The notes: a model not told the origin generated them from the sequence alone. DNA of 64,000 nt from Azospirillum thermophilum (GCF_003130795.1 NZ_CP029352.1:62001-126000), one strand, 5' to 3'. Shown: positions 39,152 through 51,149, numbered from the stretch's first letter. Translations and numbers: made by a program.

Positions 39152-40378
39152 ATGGATAGCACATCGCCCGGCCGCTGGCTCTCCATCGTCGGCATCGGCG
39201 AGGACGGGTGGGACGGGTTGTCGCCCGCCGCCCGGGCGCTCGTTACGCAGGCGGAGCGGCTGATCGGCGGCGCCCGCCACCTGTCGCTCGTGCCGGAGCG
39301 GCCGGGGCAGCAGCGCGAGTCCTGGCCGTCGCCCCTGTCCGACGCCTTCCCCGCCCTGCTGGAGCGGCGCGGCCGGCCGGTCTGCGTGCTGGCGAGCGGC
39401 GATCCCTCCTGGTACGGCATCGGCGCCACCCTGTCCCGGCTGGTCGCGGCGGAGGAGATGCGGGTGATCCCCGCCCCCTCGGCCTTCAGCCTCGCCGCCG
39501 CGCGGCTGGGCTGGGCGCTGCAGGAAACGGTCTGCCTGACCGTGCATGGCCGGCCGCTGGATCTCGTCGTTCCGCATCTGCAACCGGGTGCGCGCCTGCT
39601 GATCCTGTCGTGGGACGGAACGACCCCGTCCAGGCTGGCCACCCTGCTGTGCCGCCGCGGCTTCGCCGCGTCCCGCCTGACGGTGCTGGAGGCGATGGGC
39701 GGCCCGCGGGAGCGGCGCAGCGACGGGACGGCCGCCGGCATGGCCGCCGCCGACCGGATGGCCGACCTCAACACCATCGCGCTGGAGTGCGTCGCCGAGC
39801 CCGGCGCCCGCGTCCTGCCGCTCGCCCCCGGCCTGCCCGACGAGTGGTTCGAGCATGACGGCCAGATCACCAAGCGCGAGATGCGCGCCGTCACCCTCTC
39901 CTTCCTGGCGCCGCGCCGGGGCGAGCTGCTGTGGGACGTCGGCGCCGGCTCCGGCTCCATCGGGATCGAATGGATGCTGTGCGATCCCGCCAACCGCGCC
40001 GTGGCGGTCGAGCATCACGAGGAACGCGCCGCCCGCATCCTGGCGAACGCGGCGGCCTTCGGCGTGCCGGGGCTGGAGCTGGCGCGCGGCAAGGCGCCCG
40101 ATGCGCTGGCGGGACTGCCGGCGCCCGATGCGGTCTTCATCGGCGGCGGCCTGACCGCGGCGGGCGTGCTCGACGCCTGCTGGGAGGCGCTGAAGCCCGG
40201 CGGTCGTCTCGTCGCCAACGCCGTGACGCTGGAGACCGAGGCGGTGCTGATCGAGGCGCACTGGCGGCTGGGCGGCACGCTGTCGCAGATCGCCGTCAGC
40301 CGGGTCGGCGCGGTCGGCGGTTTCCGCGGCTGGCGCCCGTTGATGCCGGTGACCCTGTGGCAGGTGGAAAAGCCATGA
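39152..40378 (+). CDS. cobL: Precorrin-6Y C5,15-methyltransferase (decarboxylating) CobL
   Basis: The 408-residue bifunctional enzyme joins a CbiE-type domain ([35 protein letters not shown]) to a CbiT-type SAM methyltransferase domain ([17 protein letters not shown]). It methylates C5 and C15 and decarboxylates the C12 acetate. The ATG at 39152 was chosen because the upstream reading is antisense to cobK. It overlaps cobE by 4 bp. Confidence 0.96.
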   Translation: MDSTSPGRWLSIVGIGEDGWDGLSPAARALVTQAERLIGGARHLSLVPERPGQQRESWPSPLSDAFPALLERRGRPVCVLASGDPSWYGIGATLSRLVAAEEMRVIPAPSAFSLAAARLGWALQETVCLTVHGRPLDLVVPHLQPGARLLILSWDGTTPSRLATLLCRRGFAASRLTVLEAMGGPRERRSDGTAAGMAAADRMADLNTIALECVAEPGARVLPLAPGLPDEWFEHDGQITKREMRAVTLSFLAPRRGELLWDVGAGSGSIGIEWMLCDPANRAVAVEHHEERAARILANAAAFGVPGLELARGKAPDALAGLPAPDAVFIGGGLTAAGVLDACWEALKPGGRLVANAVTLETEAVLIEAHWRLGGTLSQIAVSRVGAVGGFRGWRPLMPVTLWQVEKP

Positions 40379-40779
40379 TGGCCGCCGGGATCTTTGCCGG
40401 GATCGGCTGCCGGACCGGGTGCGGGGGCGAGGAGATCGCCGGGCTGCTGACCGCCTGCCTGGACGAGGCCGCGGTGCCCGCCGAGGCCCGTGCCGCCGTC
40501 CGCATGGCCGCACCGGACCGCAAGCGGACCGAGGCCGGCATCGCCGAGGCGGCCGGCCGCCTCGGCCTCGCCCTGGTCTTCGTTCCGCAGGCGGAGCTGG
40601 CGGCGGTGCAGGACCGGGTGGCGACCCGCTCCGCCGCCGTCCGGACTGCCGTCGGCCTCGACTCGGTGGCGGAGGCGGCGGCGCTGGCCGCGGCCGGGCC
40701 GGGCTCCCGCCTTCTTTTGCCGCGCCGCGCCACCGCGCGGGCGACCTGTGCGCTTGCCATTTCGGGGGACATGCCATGA
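40375..40779 (+). CDS. cobE: Cobalamin biosynthesis protein CobE (CbiG C-terminal domain)
   Basis: The 134-residue protein begins [20 protein letters not shown] and has [20 protein letters not shown] and the [10 protein letters not shown] segment of the CbiG C-terminal/CobE family. Its precise role in the aerobic pathway is unsettled. Two adjacent ATG codons compete for the start. It overlaps cobL and cobM by 4 bp each. Confidence 0.92.
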   Translation: MMAAGIFAGIGCRTGCGGEEIAGLLTACLDEAAVPAEARAAVRMAAPDRKRTEAGIAEAAGRLGLALVFVPQAELAAVQDRVATRSAAVRTAVGLDSVAEAAALAAAGPGSRLLLPRRATARATCALAISGDMP

Positions 40780-41537
40780 CCGTCCATTTCATCGGTGCCG
40801 GACCGGGCGCCCCGGACCTGCTGACGATCCGCGGGCGGGACCTGATCGCCGCCTGCCCGGTCTGCCTCTATGCCGGATCGCTGGTGCCGAAGGAGATCCT
40901 GTCCTATGCCCCGCCGGGCGCCCGGGTGGTCGACACCGCGCCCATGACGCTGGAGCAGATCGTCGCTGAATTCGAAACGGCGCACGCCGCGGGGCAGGAC
41001 GTGGCGCGCCTGCACTCCGGCGACCTGTCGGTCTACAGCGCGCTCGGCGAGCAGACCCGCGCCCTGCGCGAGCGCGGCATCCCCTACACCATCACCCCTG
41101 GCGTTCCGGCCTTCGCGGCGGCGGCGGCGGCGCTGGGGCGCGAGCTGACCCTGCCGGAGGTCAGCCAGACGCTGATCCTGACACGGACGGAGGGACGCGC
41201 CTCGGCCATGCCGGCCAACGAGACGCTGGAGGTGCTGGGCGCCTCGGGCGCCACGCTGGCGATCCACCTGTCGATCCACGCCATCGACCGGGTGGTGGAG
41301 CGGCTCACTCCGCTCTATGGTGCCGATTGCCCCGCCGCCGTGGTCTACCGCGCGAGCTGGCCGGACGAACGGGTGCTGACCGGCACGCTCGGCGGCATCG
41401 CGGCCCGGGTGGCGGCGTCGCCGATGGAGCGCACCGCGCTGATCCTGGTCGGCAGGACGCTGGAGCGGGAGGATTTCCGATGCAGCGCGCTCTACGACGG
41501 CTCGCACGTCCGGCGCTACCGGGGGCTGGGGGAGTGA
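40776..41537 (+). CDS. cobM: Precorrin-4 C11-methyltransferase CobM
   Basis: The 253-residue methylase has [33 protein letters not shown] and [16 protein letters not shown], which are diagnostic for CobM/CbiF. It makes precorrin-5 from precorrin-4. It overlaps cobE by 4 bp and converges on cbiD after 17 bp. Confidence 0.96.
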   Translation: MTVHFIGAGPGAPDLLTIRGRDLIAACPVCLYAGSLVPKEILSYAPPGARVVDTAPMTLEQIVAEFETAHAAGQDVARLHSGDLSVYSALGEQTRALRERGIPYTITPGVPAFAAAAAALGRELTLPEVSQTLILTRTEGRASAMPANETLEVLGASGATLAIHLSIHAIDRVVERLTPLYGADCPAAVVYRASWPDERVLTGTLGGIAARVAASPMERTALILVGRTLEREDFRCSALYDGSHVRRYRGLGE

Positions 41538-41554
41538 CCTCGGCCGGCGCGGCC

Positions 41555-42703
41555 TCACCAGCCGGGGGCCCGGCCGACGACGGCCCCCTGCCGGTCGGTC
41601 ACCAGCACCTCGACCGCCACCGGGGCATCCTCCAGCACCGCGAGCGCCGCTTCGCGGGCGAGCGCCGCGACGCGGTCGGCAAGCGGCAGGCCGGCGGCCC
41701 GCGCCATGTCCAGCACCTGGGCGGCGGTGTTGGCGGTGCGCGCCTCCGCCACCAGGGCGGGATCGGCGCCCAGCTCGGCCAGCCGCCCGGCCAGCCAGTC
41801 GAGATCGACGCTGTTGCGCTTGGAATGCAGGTCCATCAGGCCGCGCGCCAGCTTGCCGAACTTGGCGAAGCCGCCGCACAGGGTCAGCCGCGGCAGCGGG
41901 TGGCGGCGCAGGTACTTCAGCGTGCCGCCGACGAAATCGCCCATGTCGATCAGCGCATGGTCGGGCAGGCCGTAGCGCGCGACCACCGCCTTTTCCGACC
42001 GGTCGCCGGTGCAGGCCGCGACATGGCCGAGCCCGGCGGCGCGCGCCACGTCGATGCCCCGCTGGATGGAGGCGATCCAGGCGGCGCAGGAATAGGGAAC
42101 GACGATCCCCGTGGTGCCGAGGATCGACAGGCCGCCGACGATGCCCAGCCGGCCGTTCATCGTGCGGCGGGCCAGCGCCTCGCCATTGTCCACCGACACC
42201 TCGACCACCAGGTCGGCGGGCTGGCCGGCGGCGGCGGCGGCATCCTCCACCGCCTGGCGGATCATGCCGCGCGGGACCGGGTTGATCGCCGGCTCGCCGA
42301 CCGGCAGCGGCAGTCCGGGCCGCGTCACCGTGCCGACGCCGGGGCCGGCGCGGAACAGCACCCCCCGGCCGGGCGCGGCGCGCCACACCCGGCTGCGGAT
42401 CAGCGCGCCGTGGGTGACATCCGGATCGTCCCCGGCATCCTTCACCACGCCGGCCTCCGCCCAGGGGCCGTCGGCGCCCTGCCCCGTCCGCGTGACGGCC
42501 AGCGCGAAGGCCGGCTGCTGGCCGCCCGGCAGGGTCACCGTGACCGGATCGGGGAAACCGCCGGTGAACAGGGCCTCGGCCGCCGCCCGCGCGGCGGCGG
42601 CGGCACAGGCTCCGGTCGTCCAGCCCCGCCGCAGCGCCCGCCCGGACTCGTCCGTGCCCCGACCGCTCCCGCCTTCCGCTTCCGTCGTTGAGTCCCGTTC
42701 CAT
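41555..42703 (-). CDS. cbiD: Cobalt-precorrin-5B C1-methyltransferase CbiD
   Basis: The 382-residue protein has the CbiD landmarks LRRGWTTGACAAAAARAA, GLSILGTTGIVVPYSCAAW, AACTGDRSEKA and MGDFVGGTLKYLRRHPLPRL. CbiD is the C1-methylase of the anaerobic (cobalt-early) pathway, whereas this island otherwise encodes the aerobic route (CobG, CobN). No cobF was found, so CbiD probably supplies C1 methylation here. Its ATG at 42703 overlaps the cobA ATG base for base on the other strand. No ribosome site is visible and no better in-frame start exists before the conserved LRRGWTTG. Confidence 0.93.
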   Translation of the reverse strand: MERDSTTEAEGGSGRGTDESGRALRRGWTTGACAAAAARAAAEALFTGGFPDPVTVTLPGGQQPAFALAVTRTGQGADGPWAEAGVVKDAGDDPDVTHGALIRSRVWRAAPGRGVLFRAGPGVGTVTRPGLPLPVGEPAINPVPRGMIRQAVEDAAAAAGQPADLVVEVSVDNGEALARRTMNGRLGIVGGLSILGTTGIVVPYSCAAWIASIQRGIDVARAAGLGHVAACTGDRSEKAVVARYGLPDHALIDMGDFVGGTLKYLRRHPLPRLTLCGGFAKFGKLARGLMDLHSKRNSVDLDWLAGRLAELGADPALVAEARTANTAAQVLDMARAAGLPLADRVAALAREAALAVLEDAPVAVEVLVTDRQGAVVGRAPGW

Positions 42704-43497
42704 GCTGACCGAGCCGTTGCCCGACTCCCTCCTCGTCCCCTTCGCCCCCGGCAGCGTCTGGCTGGCGGGCGCCGGCCCCGGCGATCCGGGACTGCTCACG
42801 CTCCTGGCCCTGCAAGGTCTACGGCAAGCCGACGTCATCGTCCATGACGCGCTGGTCGGCGACCGGATCCTGGCACTCGCCGCGCCCGCGGCAAGGCTGG
42901 AGTTCGCCGGGAAGCGCGGCGGCCGCCCCTCCGCCCACCAGGACGACATCACCAGCCGCCTGATCGAGCTGGCCCGCGAAGGCCATCGCGTGCTGCGGCT
43001 GAAGGGCGGCGACCCCTTCGTCTTCGGCCGCGGCGGCGAGGAGGCGGAGGCGCTGGCCGAGGCCGGCATCCCCTTCCGCATCGTCCCCGGCATCACCTCC
43101 GGCCTCGCCGGGCCGGCCTATGCCGGAATCCCGGCGACCCACCGATCGACCAACCAGGCGGTCGTGCTGGCGACCGGCCATTCCAACAACGGCGGGCCGG
43201 ACTGGAAGGCGCTGGCCGCCACCGGCGTGCCGCTCATCCTCTATATGGCATGGAAGGCCCTGCCGGACATCGCCGCCGCCCTGCGGGAGGGCGGGCTTTC
43301 CCCCGACACCCCGGTCGCCGTGGTGACGGAGGCGACGACCGAGCGGCAGGACACCCTCGTCACCACGCTCGGCACCTGCGTCGCCGACCTGGAGGCGAGC
43401 GGGCTGGAGCCGCCGGCCATCATCGTGGTCGGCGAGATGGTGCGGCTGCGGCCGCAGCTCGACTGGCTGCAGGGCCAGCGCGCCGGGCAGGTGCCCC

Positions 43498-43505
<8 letters not shown>
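42702..43505 (+). CDS. cobA: Uroporphyrinogen-III C-methyltransferase CobA
   Basis: The 267-residue SUMT makes precorrin-2 from uroporphyrinogen III with two SAM. It contains VWLAGAGPGDPGLLTLLALQ, VIVHDALV, RLKGGDPFVFGRGGEEAEAL and VVPGITSG-type residues (RIVPGITSGLAGPAYAGIP). There is no CysG-like dehydrogenase/ferrochelatase domain. The ATG at 42702 shares CATG with the divergent cbiD start. It overlaps cobB by 8 bp. Confidence 0.95.
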
Positions 43506-45484
<1,979 letters not shown>

Positions 45485-45520
45485 GCGAACCGGGTTCGCC
45501 AGGGCGAGGGGGGTGAAAAA

Positions 45521-45546
45521 AAAGGCCGCGCAACAGCGCGACCTTT
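45521..45546 (-). terminator. Intrinsic terminator best read on the minus strand
   Basis: AAAGG (45521-45525) pairs with CCTTT (45542-45546) and CGCGC (45527-45531) with GCGCG (45536-45540) around AACA, with one C-A mismatch. Eight A (45516-45523) precede it, which on the minus strand is a T8 tract after the stem. It would block antisense transcription into bluB and may also end the bluB message. A smaller perfect stem, GCGAACC/GGTTCGC, lies at 45485-45499. Confidence 0.65.
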
Positions 45547-45572
45547 CAGTTTAGGGAGGAAACGCCCCGAGA

Positions 45573-45653
45573 ATGGGCAAGCCCAAGATATGCTGCGGCG
45601 CACCCAAACTGGTATTACCAATCCTGAATGGGGGCTATGCGCCCAGCGCATAG
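45573..45653 (+). CDS. Possible 26-residue peptide
   Basis: An ATG 13 bases or so after a strong GGGAGGAAAC sequence opens a frame reading MGKPKICCGAPKLVLPILNG and ending YAPSA. Its stop TAG is the last triplet of a perfect 8-bp hairpin (45635-45653). The region is far less GC-rich than real genes here and contains several palindromes, so it may be regulatory DNA instead. Evidence for translation is weak. Confidence 0.25.
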   Translation: MGKPKICCGAPKLVLPILNGGYAPSA

Positions 45654-45685
45654 GACAAATGTTACGCATGCAGCATACGCGTAAC
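45610..45685. promoter_or_regulatory. Cluster of palindromes upstream of the GGDEF-EAL gene
   Basis: Three dyads occur within 76 bases. TGGTATTACCA (45610-45620) resembles GntR-family operators. CTATGCGC/GCGCATAG (45635-45653) is a perfect 8-bp hairpin with a CCA loop. GTTACGC (45661-45667) and GCGTAAC (45679-45685) form a third, with an inner ATGC-A-GCAT. The stretch 45485-45834 (350 bp) holds no other supported gene. Confidence 0.5.
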
Positions 45686-45834
45686 CGGAGCCTGCACTCT
45701 GTTTCAAAACTTTCATAGTTCCGACTCTCCGATGTCACGTATGCCCGAATAAATGGGCTCTCTCCCGCAATCGTTCGGCTGCGGGTTGTGGAGCCTGCCC
45801 GGAAGCCCGGCGCCCGTGATGAAGGACCGATGCG

Positions 45835-47865
45835 ATGACACCCCGCGCCCTGCGCAGCCTGACGCTGAAGCAGACCCTCTGTGCGCTCGCGGCCGCCTTC
45901 GGAGTCGGATTCGCCATCACGGCGGCGGAAGTGTCCTGGACCGTCATGCGGGAGCGGACGGAGGCGCTGGAACGCGCGGCGGAGGTCGCGGCCCTGGCCC
46001 AGGCGCCGGCCGCCGTCGCCGCCTATTCGTCCGACGGGGAGCTGGGGCAGCGGGTGCTGGACGGCGTCATGGGCGCACGCATCGTGCGCTGGGCGACCAT
46101 CGACCTCGGCCGCGGCCGGACGCTGGTCGAACGCTCGCGCCCCCGCGAGCAGGAGACGCTGCCGGAACGGCTGGCCGCCTCCCTGCTGTTCGGCGGGCAG
46201 CCGGTGGTGGAGCGCCCGCTTCCTGTCCTCAGCGACCGGCGGGAGACGGCGGGGGTGCTGCGCATCGGCATCGACACCCGGACGGCGGCCGAAGACCTCC
46301 TCGGCTATGCGGCGACGGCGCTGCTGGCCGACCTGCTGCGCAACCTGCTGATCGGGCTGGCGGTGGCGCTGGCATTGCACCGTCTGCTGGCCCGCCCGCT
46401 GGCGCAGATCGGCCGGGACGTCGCGCGCATCGATCCGGCCCGGCCGGAGGATGCGGCGATCGCCGTGCCGGCCGGCCATGAGGACGACGAGATCGGGCTG
46501 ATGGTCGGCCAGTTCAACCGCAAGCTTTCCCAGCTCCACCGGGAGCAGGGGGAGCTGCAGCGGCTGGCGACCAGCGACCTGCTGACTGGTCTGGCCAATC
46601 GGACGCTGCTGATCGACCGGCTGACCCATGCGATCGAGCTGGCCTGCCGGTCGAAGCACCGGCTGGCCGTGCTGAGCGTCGGGCTCGACCGCTTCAAGCA
46701 GGTCAACGACAGCCTGGGCTACGGGGTCGGCGACGGGCTGCTGCGGCTCGCCGCCCAGCGCCTGAACGAGAGCGTGCGGCGCTGCGACAGCGTCGGCCGC
46801 TTCGGCGGCGACGAGTTCCTGGTGATCCTGGAGCGGGTGCAGGACGCGGCGGAGGCCGCGGCGGTGGCGGAACGGCTGCTGGCGGCCCTGTCGGCCCCGG
46901 CCCTGGTGGAGGGGCACCGCATCCATGTGGCGGCCAGCGTCGGCATCGCGCTGCACCCCGACGACGCGACGGACGGCCCCTCGCTGGTCCGGATGGCGGA
47001 GGCCGCCATGCATGCCGCCAAGGCCGACGGCGGCGGGCGCTTCGTCTTCTACACCGGCGACCTGACCGAGCGGGCGATGGCCCGGCTGCGGCTGGAGGCC
47101 AGCCTGCGCGAGGCGGTCGCGTCCGGCGCCTTCGAGCTGTTCTACCAGCCCAAGATCAGTGCGGCGACCGGTACGCTGACCGGCTTCGAGGCGCTGGTGC
47201 GCTGGCGCCACGAGGGGGCGCTGGTGCCGCCCTCCGACTTCATCCCGGTGGCCGAGGACACCGGGCTGATCCTGGAGATCGGCGCCTGGGTGATGGACGA
47301 GGCCTGCCGCACCGCCGCCCGCTGGGCGCGGGACCATGCGCCGGTTCCGGTCGCCGTCAACGTCTCGGCCCGCCAGCTCGCCGACGCCGGCTTCGCCGCG
47401 ATGGTGGAGGAGGCGCTGCGCCGCAACGGCACCCGGCCCGAGCTGCTGGAGGTGGAGATCACCGAGACGGTCATCATGAAGGACGTCCGCCACCACCTGC
47501 CGGTGCTGAGCCGGCTGCGGGCGCTGGGGGTGCGGATCGCCATCGACGATTTCGGCACCGGCTATTCCTCGCTGGCCTACCTGCGCCAGCTTCCCGTCGA
47601 CGTGCTGAAGATCGACCGCAGCTTCGTGTCGGACCTGCCGCACGCGCCGGACATCGCCTCCACCGTCATCGCGCTGGCCCAGCGGCTGTTCCTGTCGACG
47701 GTGGCCGAGGGGGTGGAGACCGAGGAGCAGCACCGCTGGCTGGCCGATGCGGGCTGCGACTGCGTCCAGGGCTTCCTGATCTCCCGCCCGGTCCCGGCGG
47801 ACGCGGCGGAGGCCATGGTGCTGGCATCCGCCGCCAGATCGGGCGAGCTTGCCCTGACGGCCTGA
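45835..47865 (+). CDS. Membrane-bound GGDEF-EAL protein (cyclic-di-GMP turnover)
   Basis: The 676-residue protein has an N-terminal membrane helix (about 12-33), a periplasmic segment of about 125 residues with no recognised sensor, a second helix (about 160-183) and a HAMP-like linker. The GGDEF domain has an intact active site, [11 protein letters not shown] (near residue 322). The EAL domain has [11 protein letters not shown] (near 449), [30 protein letters not shown] and AEGVETEEQ, all catalytic motifs. Both synthesis and hydrolysis of cyclic-di-GMP are possible. AAGGA precedes the ATG. It stands alone after the B12 island. Confidence 0.93.
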   Translation: MTPRALRSLTLKQTLCALAAAFGVGFAITAAEVSWTVMRERTEALERAAEVAALAQAPAAVAAYSSDGELGQRVLDGVMGARIVRWATIDLGRGRTLVERSRPREQETLPERLAASLLFGGQPVVERPLPVLSDRRETAGVLRIGIDTRTAAEDLLGYAATALLADLLRNLLIGLAVALALHRLLARPLAQIGRDVARIDPARPEDAAIAVPAGHEDDEIGLMVGQFNRKLSQLHREQGELQRLATSDLLTGLANRTLLIDRLTHAIELACRSKHRLAVLSVGLDRFKQVNDSLGYGVGDGLLRLAAQRLNESVRRCDSVGRFGGDEFLVILERVQDAAEAAAVAERLLAALSAPALVEGHRIHVAASVGIALHPDDATDGPSLVRMAEAAMHAAKADGGGRFVFYTGDLTERAMARLRLEASLREAVASGAFELFYQPKISAATGTLTGFEALVRWRHEGALVPPSDFIPVAEDTGLILEIGAWVMDEACRTAARWARDHAPVPVAVNVSARQLADAGFAAMVEEALRRNGTRPELLEVEITETVIMKDVRHHLPVLSRLRALGVRIAIDDFGTGYSSLAYLRQLPVDVLKIDRSFVSDLPHAPDIASTVIALAQRLFLSTVAEGVETEEQHRWLADAGCDCVQGFLISRPVPADAAEAMVLASAARSGELALTA

Positions 47866-47869
47866 GGCC

Positions 47870-48127
47870 TTACGCCTCGCCCGCCGGACGGTCGAGACGG
47901 AAGGGCAGGATCTCGCCGCCGACCCGGCTGGCGGCGGCGAACACCGCCTCGCACTGGCGGTTGAAGGCTTCGAGCTGGCGCTGGGCTGCCCGGTGCTGCT
48001 CCATCATGCGGGCCATCTCGCCGGCCGCCTCGTCCTCCTGCAGGAAGGGGAGGTCGGCGGCGTCGAGCGCGGCGCGGGTCGGGGTCCGCTTGGGGGAGGA
48101 GTGCGGGAAGGTCAGGATGACGGCCAT
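47870..48127 (-). CDS. Small hypothetical protein, possibly CtrA-regulated
   Basis: The 85-residue product starts MAVILTFPHSSPKRTPTRAA, has a central Glu/Gln-rich helix (EMARMMEQHRAAQRQLEAFN) and ends LPFRLDRPAGEA. GGAGG precedes the ATG at 48127. It converges on the GGDEF-EAL gene with only 4 bases between stops. A TTAA-N7-TTAA box lies 72-86 bases upstream. No function is known. Confidence 0.75.
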   Translation of the reverse strand: MAVILTFPHSSPKRTPTRAALDAADLPFLQEDEAAGEMARMMEQHRAAQRQLEAFNRQCEAVFAAASRVGGEILPFRLDRPAGEA

Positions 48128-48198
48128 GGGGTCCTCCACCAATCGGTTCCTTCAATCGATGGGCCCATTGAAACCCATCCGGAGTACCAACGCTAGGG

Positions 48199-48213
48199 TT
48201 AATGAAGCGTTAA
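48199..48213. promoter_or_regulatory. CtrA-type binding box TTAA-N7-TTAA
   Basis: TTAA (48199-48202), seven bases TGAAGCG, then TTAA (48210-48213), flanked as GGTTAA...GTTAAC. This matches the full CtrA consensus of alphaproteobacteria. It lies between polA (which ends at 48255) and the small gene starting at 48127, so it would act on the latter. Confidence 0.6.
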
Positions 48214-48254
48214 CAGCCGTTCGGCCGTGACAATCCTGGGACGCGGGGCGGGCG

Positions 48255-51149
48255 TCAGTGCGCCTCGTCCCAGTTGTCGCCGATCCCGGCATCGGCCACC
48301 AGCGGCACGCCGAGGCTGGCCGCCCCCTCCATGACCCGGCGAACCAGGGCGGCGGCCTCCTCCGCCTGCCCCTCCGGCACCTCGAACAGCAGTTCGTCAT
48401 GCACCTGCAGCAGCATGCGGGCGCCCGATCCGGCCTCCTCCAGGGCCTTCGGCACGCGGGCCATGGCGCGCTTCATGATGTCGGCGGCGGTGCCCTGGAT
48501 CGGGGCATTGATCGCCTGACGCTCGGCGAAGCCGCGGCGGGCCGGGTTCTTGTCCTGGATCCCCGGCATGTAGCAGCGCCGGCCGAACAGGGTGGTGACG
48601 TAGCCGTGCTGGCGGGCGAAGGCCTTGGTCGCCTCCATCCAGGCCTTCAGCTCGTGGAAGCGCTCCAGATAGGCCTTGATGAAGGCGTTCGCCTCTCCCG
48701 GCGGAATGCCGAGCTGCCGGCCGAGCCCGAAGCCGCTGATGCCGTAGATGATCCCGAAATTGATCGCCTTGGCCTTGCGCCGGATGTCCGAGGTCATCTT
48801 GTCGAGCGGGATGCCGAAGACCTGGCTGGCGGTGGCGGCGTGAATGTCCAGCCCCTCGTGGAAGGCCTGCTTCAGGGCGGCGATGTTGGCCATCTCCGCC
48901 ACCAGCCGCAGCTCGATCTGCGAGTAGTCGACGCTCAGCAGCTTGTGGCCGGGGGCCGCGACGAAGGCGCGGCGGATCTTGCGCCCCTCCTCGGTGCGGA
49001 CCGGGATGTTCTGCAGGTTCGGGTCGGTCGAGGACAGGCGGCCGGTGTTGGTCGCCGCCAGCGCGAAGGCGGTGTGGACGCGGCCGGTCGCCGGGTCGAT
49101 CTTCTCCTGCAGCGCGTCGGTGTAGGTGCTCTTCAGCTTGGCGAGCTGCCGCCAGTCGAGCACGCGCTGCGCGATGGTGTGGCCCTGCTCCGCCAGCTCC
49201 TCCAGCACGCTGGAGTCGGTGGAATAGGCGCCGGTCTTGCTCTTCTTGCCGGCGCCGAGCTTCAGCACGTCGAACAGCACCTCGCCGAGCTGCTTGGGCG
49301 AGCCGATGTTGAAGCTCTGCCCGGCAAGGGCGTGGACGTCCTTCTCGATCTCGGCCAGCCGCACCGACAGATCCTGCGACAGCCGGGCGAGCGCCGCCTG
49401 ATCGACGCGCACGCCGCAGCGCTCCATGTCCGCCACCACCGGCACCAGCGGCCGGTCGAGCGTCTCGTAGATGGTCACCATCCGCTCGTCGACCAGCCGC
49501 GGCTTCAGCAGGGTCCACAGGCGCAGCGTGATGTCGGCGTCCTCCGCCGCATAGGCCAGCGCCTTGTCGAGCGGCACCCGGTCGAAGGTGATCTGCGACT
49601 TGCCGCTGCCGCAGACCTCCTTGAAGGGGATCGGCGTGTAGGCGAGGTGGAGTTCCGCCAGCTCGTCCATGCCGTGGCCGTGGCTGCCGCCCTCCAGCAC
49701 GTAGGAGATCAGCATGCTGTCGTCGAGCGGCGCCACCCGGACGCCGCGGGCGGAGAAGAGCTGGTGATCGAACTTGAAGTTGTGGCCGACCTTCAGGACC
49801 GCCGGGTCCTCCAGCACCTCCTTGAGGATGGCGAGCGCCTCGTCGGCCGGGATCTGCTTCGGCGCCTCGGCCGCGCTGAAGTCGAGCAGCCCGTCGGCCG
49901 CCGCCCCCTCCGCCCGGTGCGCCAGCGGCACGTAGCAGGCGAGCCCCGGCTCGGTCGCCAGCGAGATGCCGACCAGCGTCGCGGTGGCGGGGGTCAGCGA
50001 ATCGGTCTCGGTATCGACGGCCAGCACGCCGGTCTCGCGCGCCCGCTCCACCCAGCGCCGCAGGGCCTCGGCGTCCTGCACCAGCTCGTACCGCTTCTCG
50101 ACCGCATGGAGGCTGTGGCTGCGCACGCGCGGCGCGGCCTCCCCCGAAGCCTGCGGCGCGGCGGGGGCCGCGGCCGGGGCGCCGGCGGCCGGCGCGGCCG
50201 AGGGAGCCGCCGCGTCGGCGATGCTGCCGTCCTTCGCCATTTCCGCCTGGACCCGCGCCACGATGGTGCGGAAGCCCTGCGCCTTCAGGAAGTCGACCAG
50301 CTTCTGGTGGTCGGGCTCGCGCACCCGCAGCTCGTCCAGCGGCTTGGGCAGCGGCGCGTTGTCGTCCAGCAGGACCAGCCGGCGGGACACCCGCGCCTGC
50401 TCGGCGAAGTCGATCAGCTTCTGCCGGCGGGCCGGCTGCTTGATCTCGCCGGCGCGGGCGAGCAGCGATTCGAGGTCGCCGAATTCGGTGATGAGCTGGG
50501 CGGCGGTCTTGATGCCGATGCCCGGCACGCCCGGCACATTGTCGACGCTGTCGCCGGCCAGCGCCTGGACGTCCACCACCTTTTCCGGCGGGACGCCGAA
50601 CTTCTCCACCACCTCGTCCGGCCCGATCATCCTGTTCTTCATCGGGTCCATCATGCGCACGCCCGGCCGGACGAGCTGCATCAGGTCCTTGTCGGAGGAG
50701 ACGATGGTGACATCGCGCCCGGCCTCGCGGGCCAGGCGGGCGTAGGTGGCGATCAGGTCGTCGGCCTCATAGCCCTCCATCTCCAGGCAGGGCAGGCAGA
50801 AGGCCTCCGTCGCCTCGCGGATCAGGGAGAACTGGGGCTTCAGCTCCTCCGGCGGCTCCGGGCGGTGGGCCTTGTATTCGGGATAGAAGTCGTTGCGGAA
50901 GTTCAGCCGCTTGCTGTCGAACACCACGGCCACCGCCTCGGCCTTCAGGTCGGCCAGCAGCTTCAGCAGCATGTTCGAGAAGCCCAGCACCGCGTTCACC
51001 GGCGTGCCGTCCGGCCGGGTCAGCATCGGCAGGGCATGGAAGGCCCGGAAGATGAAGCCCGACCCGTCGACCAGATAGAGGCTGCTGCCATCCCCCGAGG
51101 GGGCGGCGGCCGGAGAGACGGGGGAGGCGGCGGTGCTGGTATCGGTCAT
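48255..51149 (-). CDS. polA: DNA polymerase I
   Basis: The 964-residue protein has all three PolA parts. The N-terminal 5'-nuclease domain shows GYEADDLIATYA, DKDLMQLVRPG and the helix-hairpin-helix GVPGIGIKTAAQLI. The 3'-5' exonuclease domain is present with AVDTETDSL and VGHNFKFDHQLF, so proofreading residues are kept. The polymerase domain has LLSVDYSQIELRLVAEM, RRKAKAINFGIIYGISGFGL and LLQVHDELLFEVP. An Ala/Pro-rich linker (about residues 310-335) joins the nuclease and exonuclease domains. It functions in replication and repair. Confidence 0.97.
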   Translation of the reverse strand: MTDTSTAASPVSPAAAPSGDGSSLYLVDGSGFIFRAFHALPMLTRPDGTPVNAVLGFSNMLLKLLADLKAEAVAVVFDSKRLNFRNDFYPEYKAHRPEPPEELKPQFSLIREATEAFCLPCLEMEGYEADDLIATYARLAREAGRDVTIVSSDKDLMQLVRPGVRMMDPMKNRMIGPDEVVEKFGVPPEKVVDVQALAGDSVDNVPGVPGIGIKTAAQLITEFGDLESLLARAGEIKQPARRQKLIDFAEQARVSRRLVLLDDNAPLPKPLDELRVREPDHQKLVDFLKAQGFRTIVARVQAEMAKDGSIADAAAPSAAPAAGAPAAAPAAPQASGEAAPRVRSHSLHAVEKRYELVQDAEALRRWVERARETGVLAVDTETDSLTPATATLVGISLATEPGLACYVPLAHRAEGAAADGLLDFSAAEAPKQIPADEALAILKEVLEDPAVLKVGHNFKFDHQLFSARGVRVAPLDDSMLISYVLEGGSHGHGMDELAELHLAYTPIPFKEVCGSGKSQITFDRVPLDKALAYAAEDADITLRLWTLLKPRLVDERMVTIYETLDRPLVPVVADMERCGVRVDQAALARLSQDLSVRLAEIEKDVHALAGQSFNIGSPKQLGEVLFDVLKLGAGKKSKTGAYSTDSSVLEELAEQGHTIAQRVLDWRQLAKLKSTYTDALQEKIDPATGRVHTAFALAATNTGRLSSTDPNLQNIPVRTEEGRKIRRAFVAAPGHKLLSVDYSQIELRLVAEMANIAALKQAFHEGLDIHAATASQVFGIPLDKMTSDIRRKAKAINFGIIYGISGFGLGRQLGIPPGEANAFIKAYLERFHELKAWMEATKAFARQHGYVTTLFGRRCYMPGIQDKNPARRGFAERQAINAPIQGTAADIMKRAMARVPKALEEAGSGARMLLQVHDELLFEVPEGQAEEAAALVRRVMEGAASLGVPLVADAGIGDNWDEAH

